A stretch of 13,032 bases of DNA from NCBI GenBank assembly GCA_946887065.1, contig CAMPKL010000036.1, positions 1 through 13,032 on the forward strand, in the 5' to 3' direction. Below are positions 1 through 6,376 of the stretch, in pieces (the stretch's first letter is position 1; every line of letters begins with the position of its first letter). The translations under genes and the position numbers were made by a program. Below the pieces are notes generated by a model. The model worked only from the letters and a program-made list of their open reading frames with translations. It was not told the DNA's origin and did no database searches. The DNA comes from an uncultured Bryobacterales bacterium. GTDB taxonomy: Bacteria; Acidobacteriota; Terriglobia; Bryobacterales; UBA6623.

Positions 1-30
1 TTCGGGAGGGGCGCGTTTCGCGTTTGGGAA

Positions 31-76
31 CCCGGCACTTACGTACCGGGCTAACTTTATGTCGCCCCGCTGGGGC
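31..76. repeat. Paired-palindrome intergenic repeat (REP-like)
   Basis: Two hairpin-forming palindromes lie 13 bases apart. The first (31-50) pairs CCCGGCAC with GTACCGGG around a TTAC loop, with one imperfect pair. The second (64-76) is a perfect GCCCC/GGGGC stem with a GCT loop. The AT-richer spacer CTAACTTTATGTC separates them. From memory, similar arrangements (a short palindrome, CTAA-rich spacer, then a CGCCCC..GGGGC hairpin) are common as dispersed intergenic repeats in Acidobacteriota and some Planctomycetes; I could not check this. Just upstream, 12-25 is a perfect tandem of CGCGTTT. A transcription terminator of a gene left of the window is an alternative, but there is no T-run after either stem. 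Confidence 0.5.
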
Positions 77-165
77 TGCGGAGGCGCTGGTTTGGGTTCG
101 AGCCGTGGGAGAACACCGTCCTCCGGTTGACTCCATCCTGCTGGGAGGGGCAAGCTGTAAGGCTT

Positions 166-1113
166 ATGTCCGTTAAGAAGCCGCGCGTCGTCGCCGATTC
201 CCCTGATCAGATGGTCCTCGATTTCATGGCGGACCGTGTCGAGTTATTGCCCTGGGAGGTGACGGAAACGGGCGCCGACGATGTCGACGGCATCTACACC
301 TACAGCCATCCGCACACCGACGGCGCGATCATGGACCGGCTGCCCGGCATCCGCATCATCAGCAACTACGGCGTCGGCGTGGACCACATCAACGTCAAGG
401 ACGCCGCCGCCCGCGGAATCCCCGTAGGCCATACGCCCGGCGTTTTGAACGGCGCGACGGCCGATGTCGGCATGGCCCTCATGCTGGCCGCCGGACGCCG
501 CATCGCCGAGGGCGACCGCTATGCCCGCTCGCCGCAATTTCTCGTTCACAACCCCGGCTTCATGTGGGGCAGGGAAGTCCACTCCAGCACCCTCGGCATC
601 GTCGGCATGGGCGCCATCGGTCAAACCGTCGCCAAGCGCGCCAAGGCCTTCGACATGGACATCCTCTACTACAATCGCCGTCCCCGTCCGGAGGCCGAAG
701 CGGCTGTCGGGGCGAAGTACGTTTCGCTGGAAGAGTTGCTGCAGAAGTCCGACTACGTGATGCTCTGCTGCCCGCTGACGGCGGAGACGCGGGGTCTGAT
801 CGGCGCCGCTGAATTGGCCAAAATGAAGCCGACCGCCACTCTGGTCAACATCGCGCGAGGCGGAGTCGTAGACACTCAGGCGCTCTACGAAGCCCTTCGC
901 GACAAGGTCATTTGGTCGGCCGGATTGGACGTGACCGACCCGGAGCCCTTGCCCCGCGATCACCCTATCCTGAAGCTCGACAACGTGACGATCGTGCCGC
1001 ATCTGGGCAGCGCCACGGTGCAGACCCGCAGCAAGATGGCGGAGAACTCAGTCGAGAATTTGATGCGCGGCCTGCGCGGAGAGCCGTTACTGAACCAGGC
1101 TCCGGTTGTCTAG
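166..1113 (+). CDS. D-isomer-specific 2-hydroxyacid dehydrogenase (glyoxylate/hydroxypyruvate reductase-like)
   Basis: Predicted cytoplasmic NAD(P)H-dependent enzyme that reduces a 2-oxoacid to a D-2-hydroxyacid; glyoxylate or hydroxypyruvate is the likely substrate type. The 315-residue protein has the usual family length. It shows the dinucleotide-binding GMGAIG at residues 147-152 and the three catalytic residues of the family: Arg231 in NIARGG, Glu260 in DPEP and His279 in PHLGSAT. After the second strand of the Rossmann fold the sequence is YYNRRPRP (about 168-175). Arginines at this point replace the acidic residue of NAD-specific members and suggest NADPH preference. An ATG at 166 is chosen because the protein then starts as MSVKKPR directly before the first conserved strand, with GGGAGGGG at 143-150 upstream, although its 15-base spacing is long. 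A TTG at 127 would add 13 residues that do not look conserved. Its stop overlaps the convergent gene's stop. The exact substrate is not determined. Confidence 0.9.
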   Translation: MSVKKPRVVADSPDQMVLDFMADRVELLPWEVTETGADDVDGIYTYSHPHTDGAIMDRLPGIRIISNYGVGVDHINVKDAAARGIPVGHTPGVLNGATADVGMALMLAAGRRIAEGDRYARSPQFLVHNPGFMWGREVHSSTLGIVGMGAIGQTVAKRAKAFDMDILYYNRRPRPEAEAAVGAKYVSLEELLQKSDYVMLCCPLTAETRGLIGAAELAKMKPTATLVNIARGGVVDTQALYEALRDKVIWSAGLDVTDPEPLPRDHPILKLDNVTIVPHLGSATVQTRSKMAENSVENLMRGLRGEPLLNQAPVV

Positions 1114-2132
1114 AACAGACTGAAATTGATTTCGTAGGTCACCCGGCAGGCGACTGCGGCGCCGTCTTCGCGCGCGGGCCGGAATCGCCAGCTCTTCAGG
1201 GCCGTCAGGGCTTGTTCGTCCAACCCCAGACCGAGCGGGCGAACCACTTGCAGGTTGCGGGGGATTCCCTCGGTGTCGATTTCGACATGGATCGCGACCG
1301 AACCTTGCGTGCGCCCGATAAACGCCTCTTCCGTGTATTCCGGCTCGGTTCGCTCAACCAGTTCCGGAGGGCGGTTCACTTCAGAGATCGGCATCGCCTG
1401 CATTTCGACGCGCTCGCCCGCGATCTGCGCCAGCAAGGGCGCTCTCGCCGTGCGAGCCTCTTGTTCAAGCTTGGAAGCCTCGTCATGCCGCTGCATTCCG
1501 TGCAGCAATCTTGCAAAGTGCTCTTTCGTTTCGACGGTTCGCAGATCTGCGGGGCCTAGTACACGCTCTCGAATCTCAAGCGCCGTCCGGTAATAAGTCT
1601 CCGCCTTTTCGTTGCGGGATTGATTCTCGTAAAGAACCGCCAAATTCACAATACTTTGCGCAACATCCGGATGATCCTTGCCGAGCACGCGGACGCGCAC
1701 GCCAAATCCATCCAGATAAAAGCGCTCGGCGGTCTCCAATTTCCGGCGGCGGTGATAGTAGCGCCCGACTTCGTTCAAAAATGAGCCGTACTCGGCGCTC
1801 TCTCTGCCCCAAGCCGCCTCCGCAGGCTGTTCCGCTTGGCGATAGAGGTCCTCGGGCCGGGCCAAATCGCCCTCCGCCCGATGAGCGCGGGCTAGCCGCA
1901 TTAACGCCTGCGCTTTTCGCGGGTCCGAATCCGGCAGGGTCGATCCAAGCGCGACGGCTCCTTCGAACATCTCCGCGGCCTTGCCGAAGTCGTTCGATGC
2001 CAGCGCGGCATCGCCTTCTCGCACGAGAGCCTCCCAATCCGCCGGCTGTGCATGGAGCGCGCCGATTGCGATCACGGACCAGCAGAGAATCAACGCCAGC
2101 CGCTGGGTTTTCACAGCAGCGAATATTCTCAT
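1110..2132 (-). CDS. Exported TPR protein with C-terminal TonB domain
   Basis: A 340-residue protein with an N-terminal signal sequence (hydrophobic core about residues 11-25, probable cleavage after LHA at residue 28). Residues about 35-230 form tetratricopeptide repeats of the 42-residue kinesin-light-chain type, with phrases such as HPDVAQSIVNLAVLYE and KAETYYRTALEIRERVLG. Residues about 254-340 match the TonB C-terminal domain: PPELVERTEPEYTEEA, then GSVAIHVEIDTEG, then ALTALKSWRFRPA, ending in a beta strand. In classical TonB this domain contacts outer-membrane receptors. Here there is no proline-rich spacer and the N-terminus looks cleavable, so energy transduction is doubtful and a periplasmic scaffold or binding role is more likely. 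It lies 76 bases downstream of another exported TPR gene on the same strand and is probably cotranscribed with it. No strong ribosome binding site is visible. Confidence 0.85.
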   Translation of the reverse strand: MRIFAAVKTQRLALILCWSVIAIGALHAQPADWEALVREGDAALASNDFGKAAEMFEGAVALGSTLPDSDPRKAQALMRLARAHRAEGDLARPEDLYRQAEQPAEAAWGRESAEYGSFLNEVGRYYHRRRKLETAERFYLDGFGVRVRVLGKDHPDVAQSIVNLAVLYENQSRNEKAETYYRTALEIRERVLGPADLRTVETKEHFARLLHGMQRHDEASKLEQEARTARAPLLAQIAGERVEMQAMPISEVNRPPELVERTEPEYTEEAFIGRTQGSVAIHVEIDTEGIPRNLQVVRPLGLGLDEQALTALKSWRFRPAREDGAAVACRVTYEINFSLF

Positions 2133-2208
2133 GATGTCAACGAAACCACCAACCCCATGCGCCAGTTTAACAGTCCTGGACGTTTAGATTTGTTTGGCGA
2201 AGTCCGGC

Positions 2209-3414
2209 TTAGGGGGCGCTGGAGCCGGAAGGCAAGGCGGCGGCGGTGGCGACAGCCAGCCTGCTCACGATGTCGTATTGGCGCACGACTTCCAACGTCT
2301 TGGGATGTTCCGGTCCCAACCTCTTGCGAAAAGCCGCAAGAGATTTCTTCATGGCCTGCTCGGCTTCTCGATAGCGCTGCTGATCCTGCAGAGCCCCGGC
2401 CAAGTTGTTGAGGCTGATCGCCGTTTCCAAGTGGTTCGCCCCGGCAGCCTCTTCCCAAATCCGAATCGATTGCCGGAACTGTAGTTCGGCCTCGGAGGCG
2501 AGTCCCTGACTGCGGAAGGTTTCGCCGAGACTGTTCAGTGCCGTCGCTGTTTCGGCGTCGCGATTGGCCCCCAAAGAGCGGCGAATCCCCAAGGCTTGCT
2601 CCAACAACCCTTCGGCTTCGGCCAGGTTCATCCGGCTGGAATAGGCTGTGGCCAGGTGCGCCAAGTCCCGAGCAGCGGCCAGCGTTTCCGCACTGCCGAC
2701 TTCCCGCCGGATCTCCGCCGCTCTCTCCAAGGGCGCCGTCGCCGCGGAGTAGTTTCCCTTGGCGGCGCGAATGACGCCCAAGCTGCTGAACGCTTCGGCT
2801 AGGGCGACCTTGTCCTCTGGAGCTCGCTTGGTCAGTAACTCCAAGGCGAGAACTTGATAGGCTTCCGACCGGTCGTAGTCGCCCTTCACGAAATAGATCA
2901 GCGACAGCTCGCTCAAGGGCTCAGCCACGTCGAGGTGGTCCGATCCAAGGTGCTTCTCGACAATCGCTAAACGTCTCAGGGCGACTGTTTCCGCTGAATC
3001 GGGATCTTCGAGCGTGAGGTACAAACTCGTCAGACTGCTCAGGATTTTCGCTAGATCGATTTGATCCGGGCCGAATGAGCTTTCCAGCACCTCTAGCGCG
3101 CGGTGATAGAGCGTTTCGGCGCCTTCATAATTACCCTCGCGGTGGTAGTGCAGCGCCAAGGCATTCAGACAAGCCCCGACACGCACGTTTTTTGAGCCGA
3201 AGGTCTCTGCATAGCGCAGCGCTCTGACCAGCGATTCCTCGGCTTCTTTGGTCTTGCCCTGGCTATCCAACTCTTGCCCGCGATGCAACTCCGTCAGCCA
3301 TTCATCGTTCGGGGCCTGGAGCAGGCTCTGCGCACGGAGAATTGCGGTTGGCGCAGCGAGCAGCAAAAGGGTCACTACCGCGATTCGTCCTAGGACTCGG
3401 ATACTGCTTCGCAT
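2209..3414 (-). CDS. Exported TPR-repeat protein (kinesin light chain-like repeats)
   Basis: A 401-residue protein. Residues 1-28 look like a signal peptide (basic start, VVTLLLLAAPTAIL core, cleavage near LRA/QS). From about residue 40 to 375 it is almost entirely tetratricopeptide repeats with a 42-residue period, each holding an A-x-x-L-x-x-L-a-x-x-y pattern followed by an A-E-x-x-Y/F-x-x-A-L helix. Clear examples are NYEGAETLYHRALEVLE near 95-111 and LNNLAGALQDQQRYREAEQA near 335-354. TPRs bind other proteins; no enzymatic domain is seen. The C-terminal about 20 residues are Ala/Pro/Ser-rich. It heads a two-gene minus-strand set with the TPR/TonB gene downstream, which has the same start (signal peptide, then TPR), so the two may be diverged duplicates. 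The partner protein is unknown. Confidence 0.85.
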   Translation of the reverse strand: MRSSIRVLGRIAVVTLLLLAAPTAILRAQSLLQAPNDEWLTELHRGQELDSQGKTKEAEESLVRALRYAETFGSKNVRVGACLNALALHYHREGNYEGAETLYHRALEVLESSFGPDQIDLAKILSSLTSLYLTLEDPDSAETVALRRLAIVEKHLGSDHLDVAEPLSELSLIYFVKGDYDRSEAYQVLALELLTKRAPEDKVALAEAFSSLGVIRAAKGNYSAATAPLERAAEIRREVGSAETLAAARDLAHLATAYSSRMNLAEAEGLLEQALGIRRSLGANRDAETATALNSLGETFRSQGLASEAELQFRQSIRIWEEAAGANHLETAISLNNLAGALQDQQRYREAEQAMKKSLAAFRKRLGPEHPKTLEVVRQYDIVSRLAVATAAALPSGSSAP

Positions 3415-3570
3415 AAACCGAAAGAGCCAAAATGCCCGCGCTGAAGTTTGGCAGATACCCCTTAATAATACAATTGGCGAAAGGCCCTAGTGAGGCTACT
3501 TGCCCTTTAGTACTGGTGGTACCCCAGCGGGAACCCAATCGGATCACGGGATAGTTACAATGCCCTCTGA
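3415..3570. promoter_or_regulatory. Divergent intergenic region, probable promoters both ways
   Basis: 156 bases separate the start codons of the minus-strand TPR operon and the plus-strand FGE-like/AMIN operon, so both must be transcribed from here. The centre is notably AT-richer than its surroundings (CTTAATAATACAATTGG, 3461-3477). Read on the minus strand, TATTAT (complement of 3465-3470) is a good -10 hexamer about 50 bases before the TPR start, but I see no convincing -35 at 17 bases from it. No clear hexamer pair was found for the plus strand. A short GTAC-TGGTG-GTAC repeat lies near 3510-3522. Exact start sites cannot be given. Confidence 0.35.
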
Positions 3571-4701
3571 ATGCTGAGTCGCCTCACCTTCTTCGGGTTC
3601 CTCCTTGTCACCCTGTCGCTGAGCGGCCAACAGCTTGACCCCCCGGAGTTCGTGTCGATTCCGTCCGGTGAATTTGAGATGGGTTCTGCCGAGGGCGCGG
3701 CCTGGGAACGTCCGCCGCACGCCGTTGAAACTCCTGCATTCGAGATCTCCGCCCGCCCGATTTCCAACCAGGAGTTCCGGGCTTTTCGTCCGGAGCATCG
3801 CAGCCCGGGAGATGAGAGTCCCGCCGCCCCCGTCACCGGCGTGACCTGGAGCGACGCAGAAGCGTATTGCCGCTGGCTGCAAGAACGGCTTGGCGCCAGT
3901 GTTTCACTGCCCAGCGAAGCGCGCTGGGAGCGTGCGGCGCGCGGCGGTCTGTCGCAACAGACCTATCCGTGGGGCGACGAGTATGCGCCGGCAGGCCCGT
4001 CGTCGCCCGCGTCAGCCTTAAGACCGAACGGGTTTGGCGTTTATGCGGTCGCGTACAACTTGTGGGAATGGACATCGGATTGGTACGCCCCCGATTACTT
4101 TTCGAAATCGTCTAAAGAGGACCCGGCGGGCCCGTCGTCCGGCGACTTCCGTGTGTTGCGCGGCGGCGGCTTTCGCAGTGATCCGGCGAGCGCGACCGTC
4201 TACAGCCGCGGCAGCGCCCGCCCGTCAACTTCGTCTCCCTACGTCACCTTCCGCGTGATGAAGGCGGGAGCCAACCCCGTGCAGCAGCTAACCCGCGCGC
4301 CGGCTGCTCCGGCGCCGACCCGCCCAACCGACGTAGCCGCCGTCCCGCCGCCTCCGCTCCCGCCCGCGGCCTCGGGCCTCAGCGTCACGGCGCTCGCCTT
4401 CGAACAGGTAGGCGGCGAAATGCAGATACGCCTCGCGACGACGGGCAAGGCGTCCTATCGCGCTTTCGCCATGGCGTCGCCGGATCGCTTAGTCGTCGAC
4501 CTGCAAGGGGTCGTCCAACGGATTTCCCACGGCTCCGGCACCGTACCCGTGGAACAAGGCGGCGTGAAGCAGGTCCGCTACTCGCAGTTCCAGCTGGACC
4601 CGCCGGTCACTCGTGCCGTCATCGATCTGGATCGCGCGCTCAAGCACCAGGTCGAGGCGAGCGACAAGCAGGTACTGATCCGGCTGAGCCCGGCCAACTG
4701 A
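3571..4701 (+). CDS. Exported FGE-sulfatase-like domain fused to an AMIN domain
   Basis: A 376-residue protein with a signal peptide (residues 1 to about 20, LTFFGFLLVTLSLSG core). Residues about 24-231 match the formylglycine-generating-enzyme (SUMF1) fold: FVSIPSGEFEMGS, PVTGVTWSDAEAYCRWL, LPSEARWERAARGG, YPWGDE, NLWEWTSDWY, RVLRGGGFRSD and TFRVMK, in the family order. Residues 232-269 are a Pro/Ala-rich linker. Residues about 270-374 look like an AMIN domain (VTALAFEQVGGEMQIRL, then PDRLVVDLQGV, then a final hydrophobic strand), a module that targets amidases and secretins to the periplasm or cell wall. The only cysteine in the whole protein is Cys100; the copper-binding cysteine pair of true FGE is missing after RGGGF, so it is probably not an oxidase and more likely binds something. 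First gene of a tight four-gene operon. The ATG at 3571 is chosen because an upstream ATG at 3560 stops after a few codons; no good ribosome binding site is visible. Confidence 0.85.
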   Translation: MLSRLTFFGFLLVTLSLSGQQLDPPEFVSIPSGEFEMGSAEGAAWERPPHAVETPAFEISARPISNQEFRAFRPEHRSPGDESPAAPVTGVTWSDAEAYCRWLQERLGASVSLPSEARWERAARGGLSQQTYPWGDEYAPAGPSSPASALRPNGFGVYAVAYNLWEWTSDWYAPDYFSKSSKEDPAGPSSGDFRVLRGGGFRSDPASATVYSRGSARPSTSSPYVTFRVMKAGANPVQQLTRAPAAPAPTRPTDVAAVPPPPLPPAASGLSVTALAFEQVGGEMQIRLATTGKASYRAFAMASPDRLVVDLQGVVQRISHGSGTVPVEQGGVKQVRYSQFQLDPPVTRAVIDLDRALKHQVEASDKQVLIRLSPAN

Positions 4702-4708
4702 GGACGGC

Positions 4709-5698
4709 GTGAGCGGTCCGTCCCTGTTCGATCCCGTCGAGCTTCCCAACTCCGGCACTCGCTTGGCTAACCGCCTCGTCATGGCTCCGATGCCGACCTT
4801 CGGGGCAAACGGCGATGGTTCCGCAAGTTCGGCGGAACTGGCTTACTATGCGCGGCGTGCTCCTGGTCTTGGGACGGTGATTACGGCGGGCTGTGCGGCC
4901 TCCCTCGAAGGCGTTTGCTTCGATGGCCAATGGCGCTGCGACAACGACAGTCTGATCCCTTCTCTGCAGTCGGTCGCCGGGGCGATCGCGGCTCATTCTT
5001 TCGCGGTGCTCCAGCTATGTCACGGAGGCGCACTCACCGAAAGCGTCGATCTGGCCGGCGTCATTCATGACTTCGAGCAAGGCGCTCGCCGCGCCAAGCA
5101 GGCCGGCTTCTCCGCCGTCGAAATTCACGGCGGACATCGCTACTTGTTGCACCAACACTTCTCCCGGCGCAATCCATGCGCCTCCGTGGCGGATCGCAGC
5201 CGGCTGGCCTTGGCAATCGTCGAAGCCTGCGCCCGGCATTTACCCTGCTGGTATCGTCTCGACCCGGAAGAACAGGGTCCGCAGGGCATCGCTTTCACCG
5301 AGACCCTCGAACTCGCCCGCCTGTTGGCCGCTAGCGGCGTTCAAGTATTTGACGTTTCCGCGAAACGCTATCAACAAGGATCCATATTGGACTCAGACGA
5401 CCATCGTCCTCGCGCCTCGATCCTGGCGGCGGAACTGCGCGGTAAAGCTTTGGTGATGGGCGTCGGCGGCATCGAGACGCCGTTCCACGCCGCGACGGTA
5501 CTCGCGGACGGCTGCGCCCTGGTGGGACTCGGCTCCGTTCTGCTCGCCAATCCCGACTGGCCGCGAGACGCGCGCGAAGGGCGCTCGATCGCCGATCCAA
5601 ACGAAAAGCCTTCGAGTGATACGCTGGTGGGCCTGGCCGTGCCGATGCCTGTGATTCTTTATCTGGCCAAACGCGGACGCCTGAGCGATGCGACCTAA
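4709..5698 (+). CDS. Old Yellow Enzyme-family FMN oxidoreductase, reduced form
   Basis: Predicted cytoplasmic FMN-dependent TIM-barrel reductase of the NADH:flavin oxidoreductase/Old Yellow Enzyme family; the closest style is the YqiG-like group of Gram-positive bacteria (from memory). Visible motifs: NRLVMAPM (21-28), YYARRAPGLGTVITAG (46-61), LQLCHGG (101-107), VEIHGGHRYLLHQHFS (137-152) with the substrate-binding His140 and His143, and a phosphate-binding C-terminal part with VMGVGGI (249-255) and LANPDWP (289-295). It has 329 residues, whereas relatives usually have about 350-380. The missing parts are the loop between QLCHGG and the IHDFEQGARRA helix, and the DxYGG segment after the SRRN motif. 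It starts at GTG with GAGG (4700-4703) five bases upstream, seven bases after the previous stop, and its end overlaps the next gene by 11 bases. Substrate unknown. Confidence 0.82.
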   Translation: MSGPSLFDPVELPNSGTRLANRLVMAPMPTFGANGDGSASSAELAYYARRAPGLGTVITAGCAASLEGVCFDGQWRCDNDSLIPSLQSVAGAIAAHSFAVLQLCHGGALTESVDLAGVIHDFEQGARRAKQAGFSAVEIHGGHRYLLHQHFSRRNPCASVADRSRLALAIVEACARHLPCWYRLDPEEQGPQGIAFTETLELARLLAASGVQVFDVSAKRYQQGSILDSDDHRPRASILAAELRGKALVMGVGGIETPFHAATVLADGCALVGLGSVLLANPDWPRDAREGRSIADPNEKPSSDTLVGLAVPMPVILYLAKRGRLSDAT

Positions 5699-6356
5699 TC
5701 CCGGTTCCGCCGTCGATCCGCTCCTCGATGCCCTGTGGGATCGCGGATTGATTCTCATTGGCGACCGCGTCCGCCAAGAGTACGCGCTCAACACGCCCAT
5801 CTTCATCGACCTGCGGCACAAGCTCTACGACGATCTCGACTTGCTGGACGCCATCGGCGTCGCGCTGGCGGGCAAAGTCGCCGAAGCAGCAGCGGACTCG
5901 GGCGCCCCGCAGCAGGTGATCGGTATTCCCGACACCGCAACGCCGCTCGCTCTGGCCGCCGCGTCAGCCTCGCGGGGCGGCGCCGCCAAACTCTTCTACG
6001 GACAGTTGCGCAAGGAACCAGCCCATTACCCTGGCGGCCGATCAGGCGTTAGCTCCTACATGGGCGTTGCCGATCCGTCTCGGGAGATCACGCTGATCGA
6101 CGACGTGATGGCTTCAGGAAAGACTAAGCTGCATTCCATTGAGCAACTGAGCCAGTCCGGGCTGCGAGTGGCCCGCATACTCGTCGTCGTTGACCGTGAG
6201 CAGGGCGGCGCCCAGATCCTTGCGGATCAAGGCTATCCCGTGTACTCGCTTTACAAGGCGTCGCGGCTTATCGACTATTTCCAAGAGTCGGGCCGCATCA
6301 CATCCGCCGAGGGGCAGTCGGCGCGGGAATTTCTCCGCCGCAAGCAGTATTCCTAA
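5688..6356 (+). CDS. pyrE: Orotate phosphoribosyltransferase-like protein
   Basis: Predicted cytoplasmic type I phosphoribosyltransferase; the family converts orotate and PRPP to orotidine monophosphate in pyrimidine synthesis. The 222-residue protein is normal for the family. It shows GIPDTATPLA (79-88), LRKEPAHY (107-114), the PRPP loop ITLIDDVMASGKT (134-146) and the orotate-side motif VVDREQGG (157-164), the last being typical of orotate enzymes. In the mobile loop, the usual R-K-E-x-K-x-H reads R-K-E-P-A-H-Y, so the second lysine, catalytically important in well-studied enzymes, is replaced. It may therefore be a variant, or a paralogue with another substrate. Its start lies within the last 11 bases of the flavoprotein gene, implying translational coupling; no clear ribosome binding site is seen. 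Pairing a flavoprotein with PyrE recalls dihydroorotate dehydrogenase plus PyrE, but the partner here is not that enzyme. Confidence 0.8.
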   Translation: MRPNPGSAVDPLLDALWDRGLILIGDRVRQEYALNTPIFIDLRHKLYDDLDLLDAIGVALAGKVAEAAADSGAPQQVIGIPDTATPLALAAASASRGGAAKLFYGQLRKEPAHYPGGRSGVSSYMGVADPSREITLIDDVMASGKTKLHSIEQLSQSGLRVARILVVVDREQGGAQILADQGYPVYSLYKASRLIDYFQESGRITSAEGQSAREFLRRKQYS

Positions 6357-6376
6357 CGTCGCTAGACTGGGGGTTC

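Noticed and set aside
12..25. Tandem CGCGTTT as a CRISPR or satellite repeat
   Set aside because: Only two 7-base copies are present, too few and too short to mean more than local duplication.
127..132. TTGACT as a -35 for the dehydrogenase gene
   Set aside because: It matches five of six consensus bases, but no -10-like hexamer lies 16-18 bases downstream.
244..1002. Long minus-strand open frame (252 codons) opposite the dehydrogenase
   Set aside because: It has no recognisable motif, and the opposite strand encodes a complete enzyme with all catalytic residues. Such antisense frames are expected in high-GC coding DNA.
3415..3570. Defined -35/-10 promoter pair
   Set aside because: A -10-like TATTAT is present on the minus strand, but no -35 at suitable spacing, so only a general promoter region is reported.
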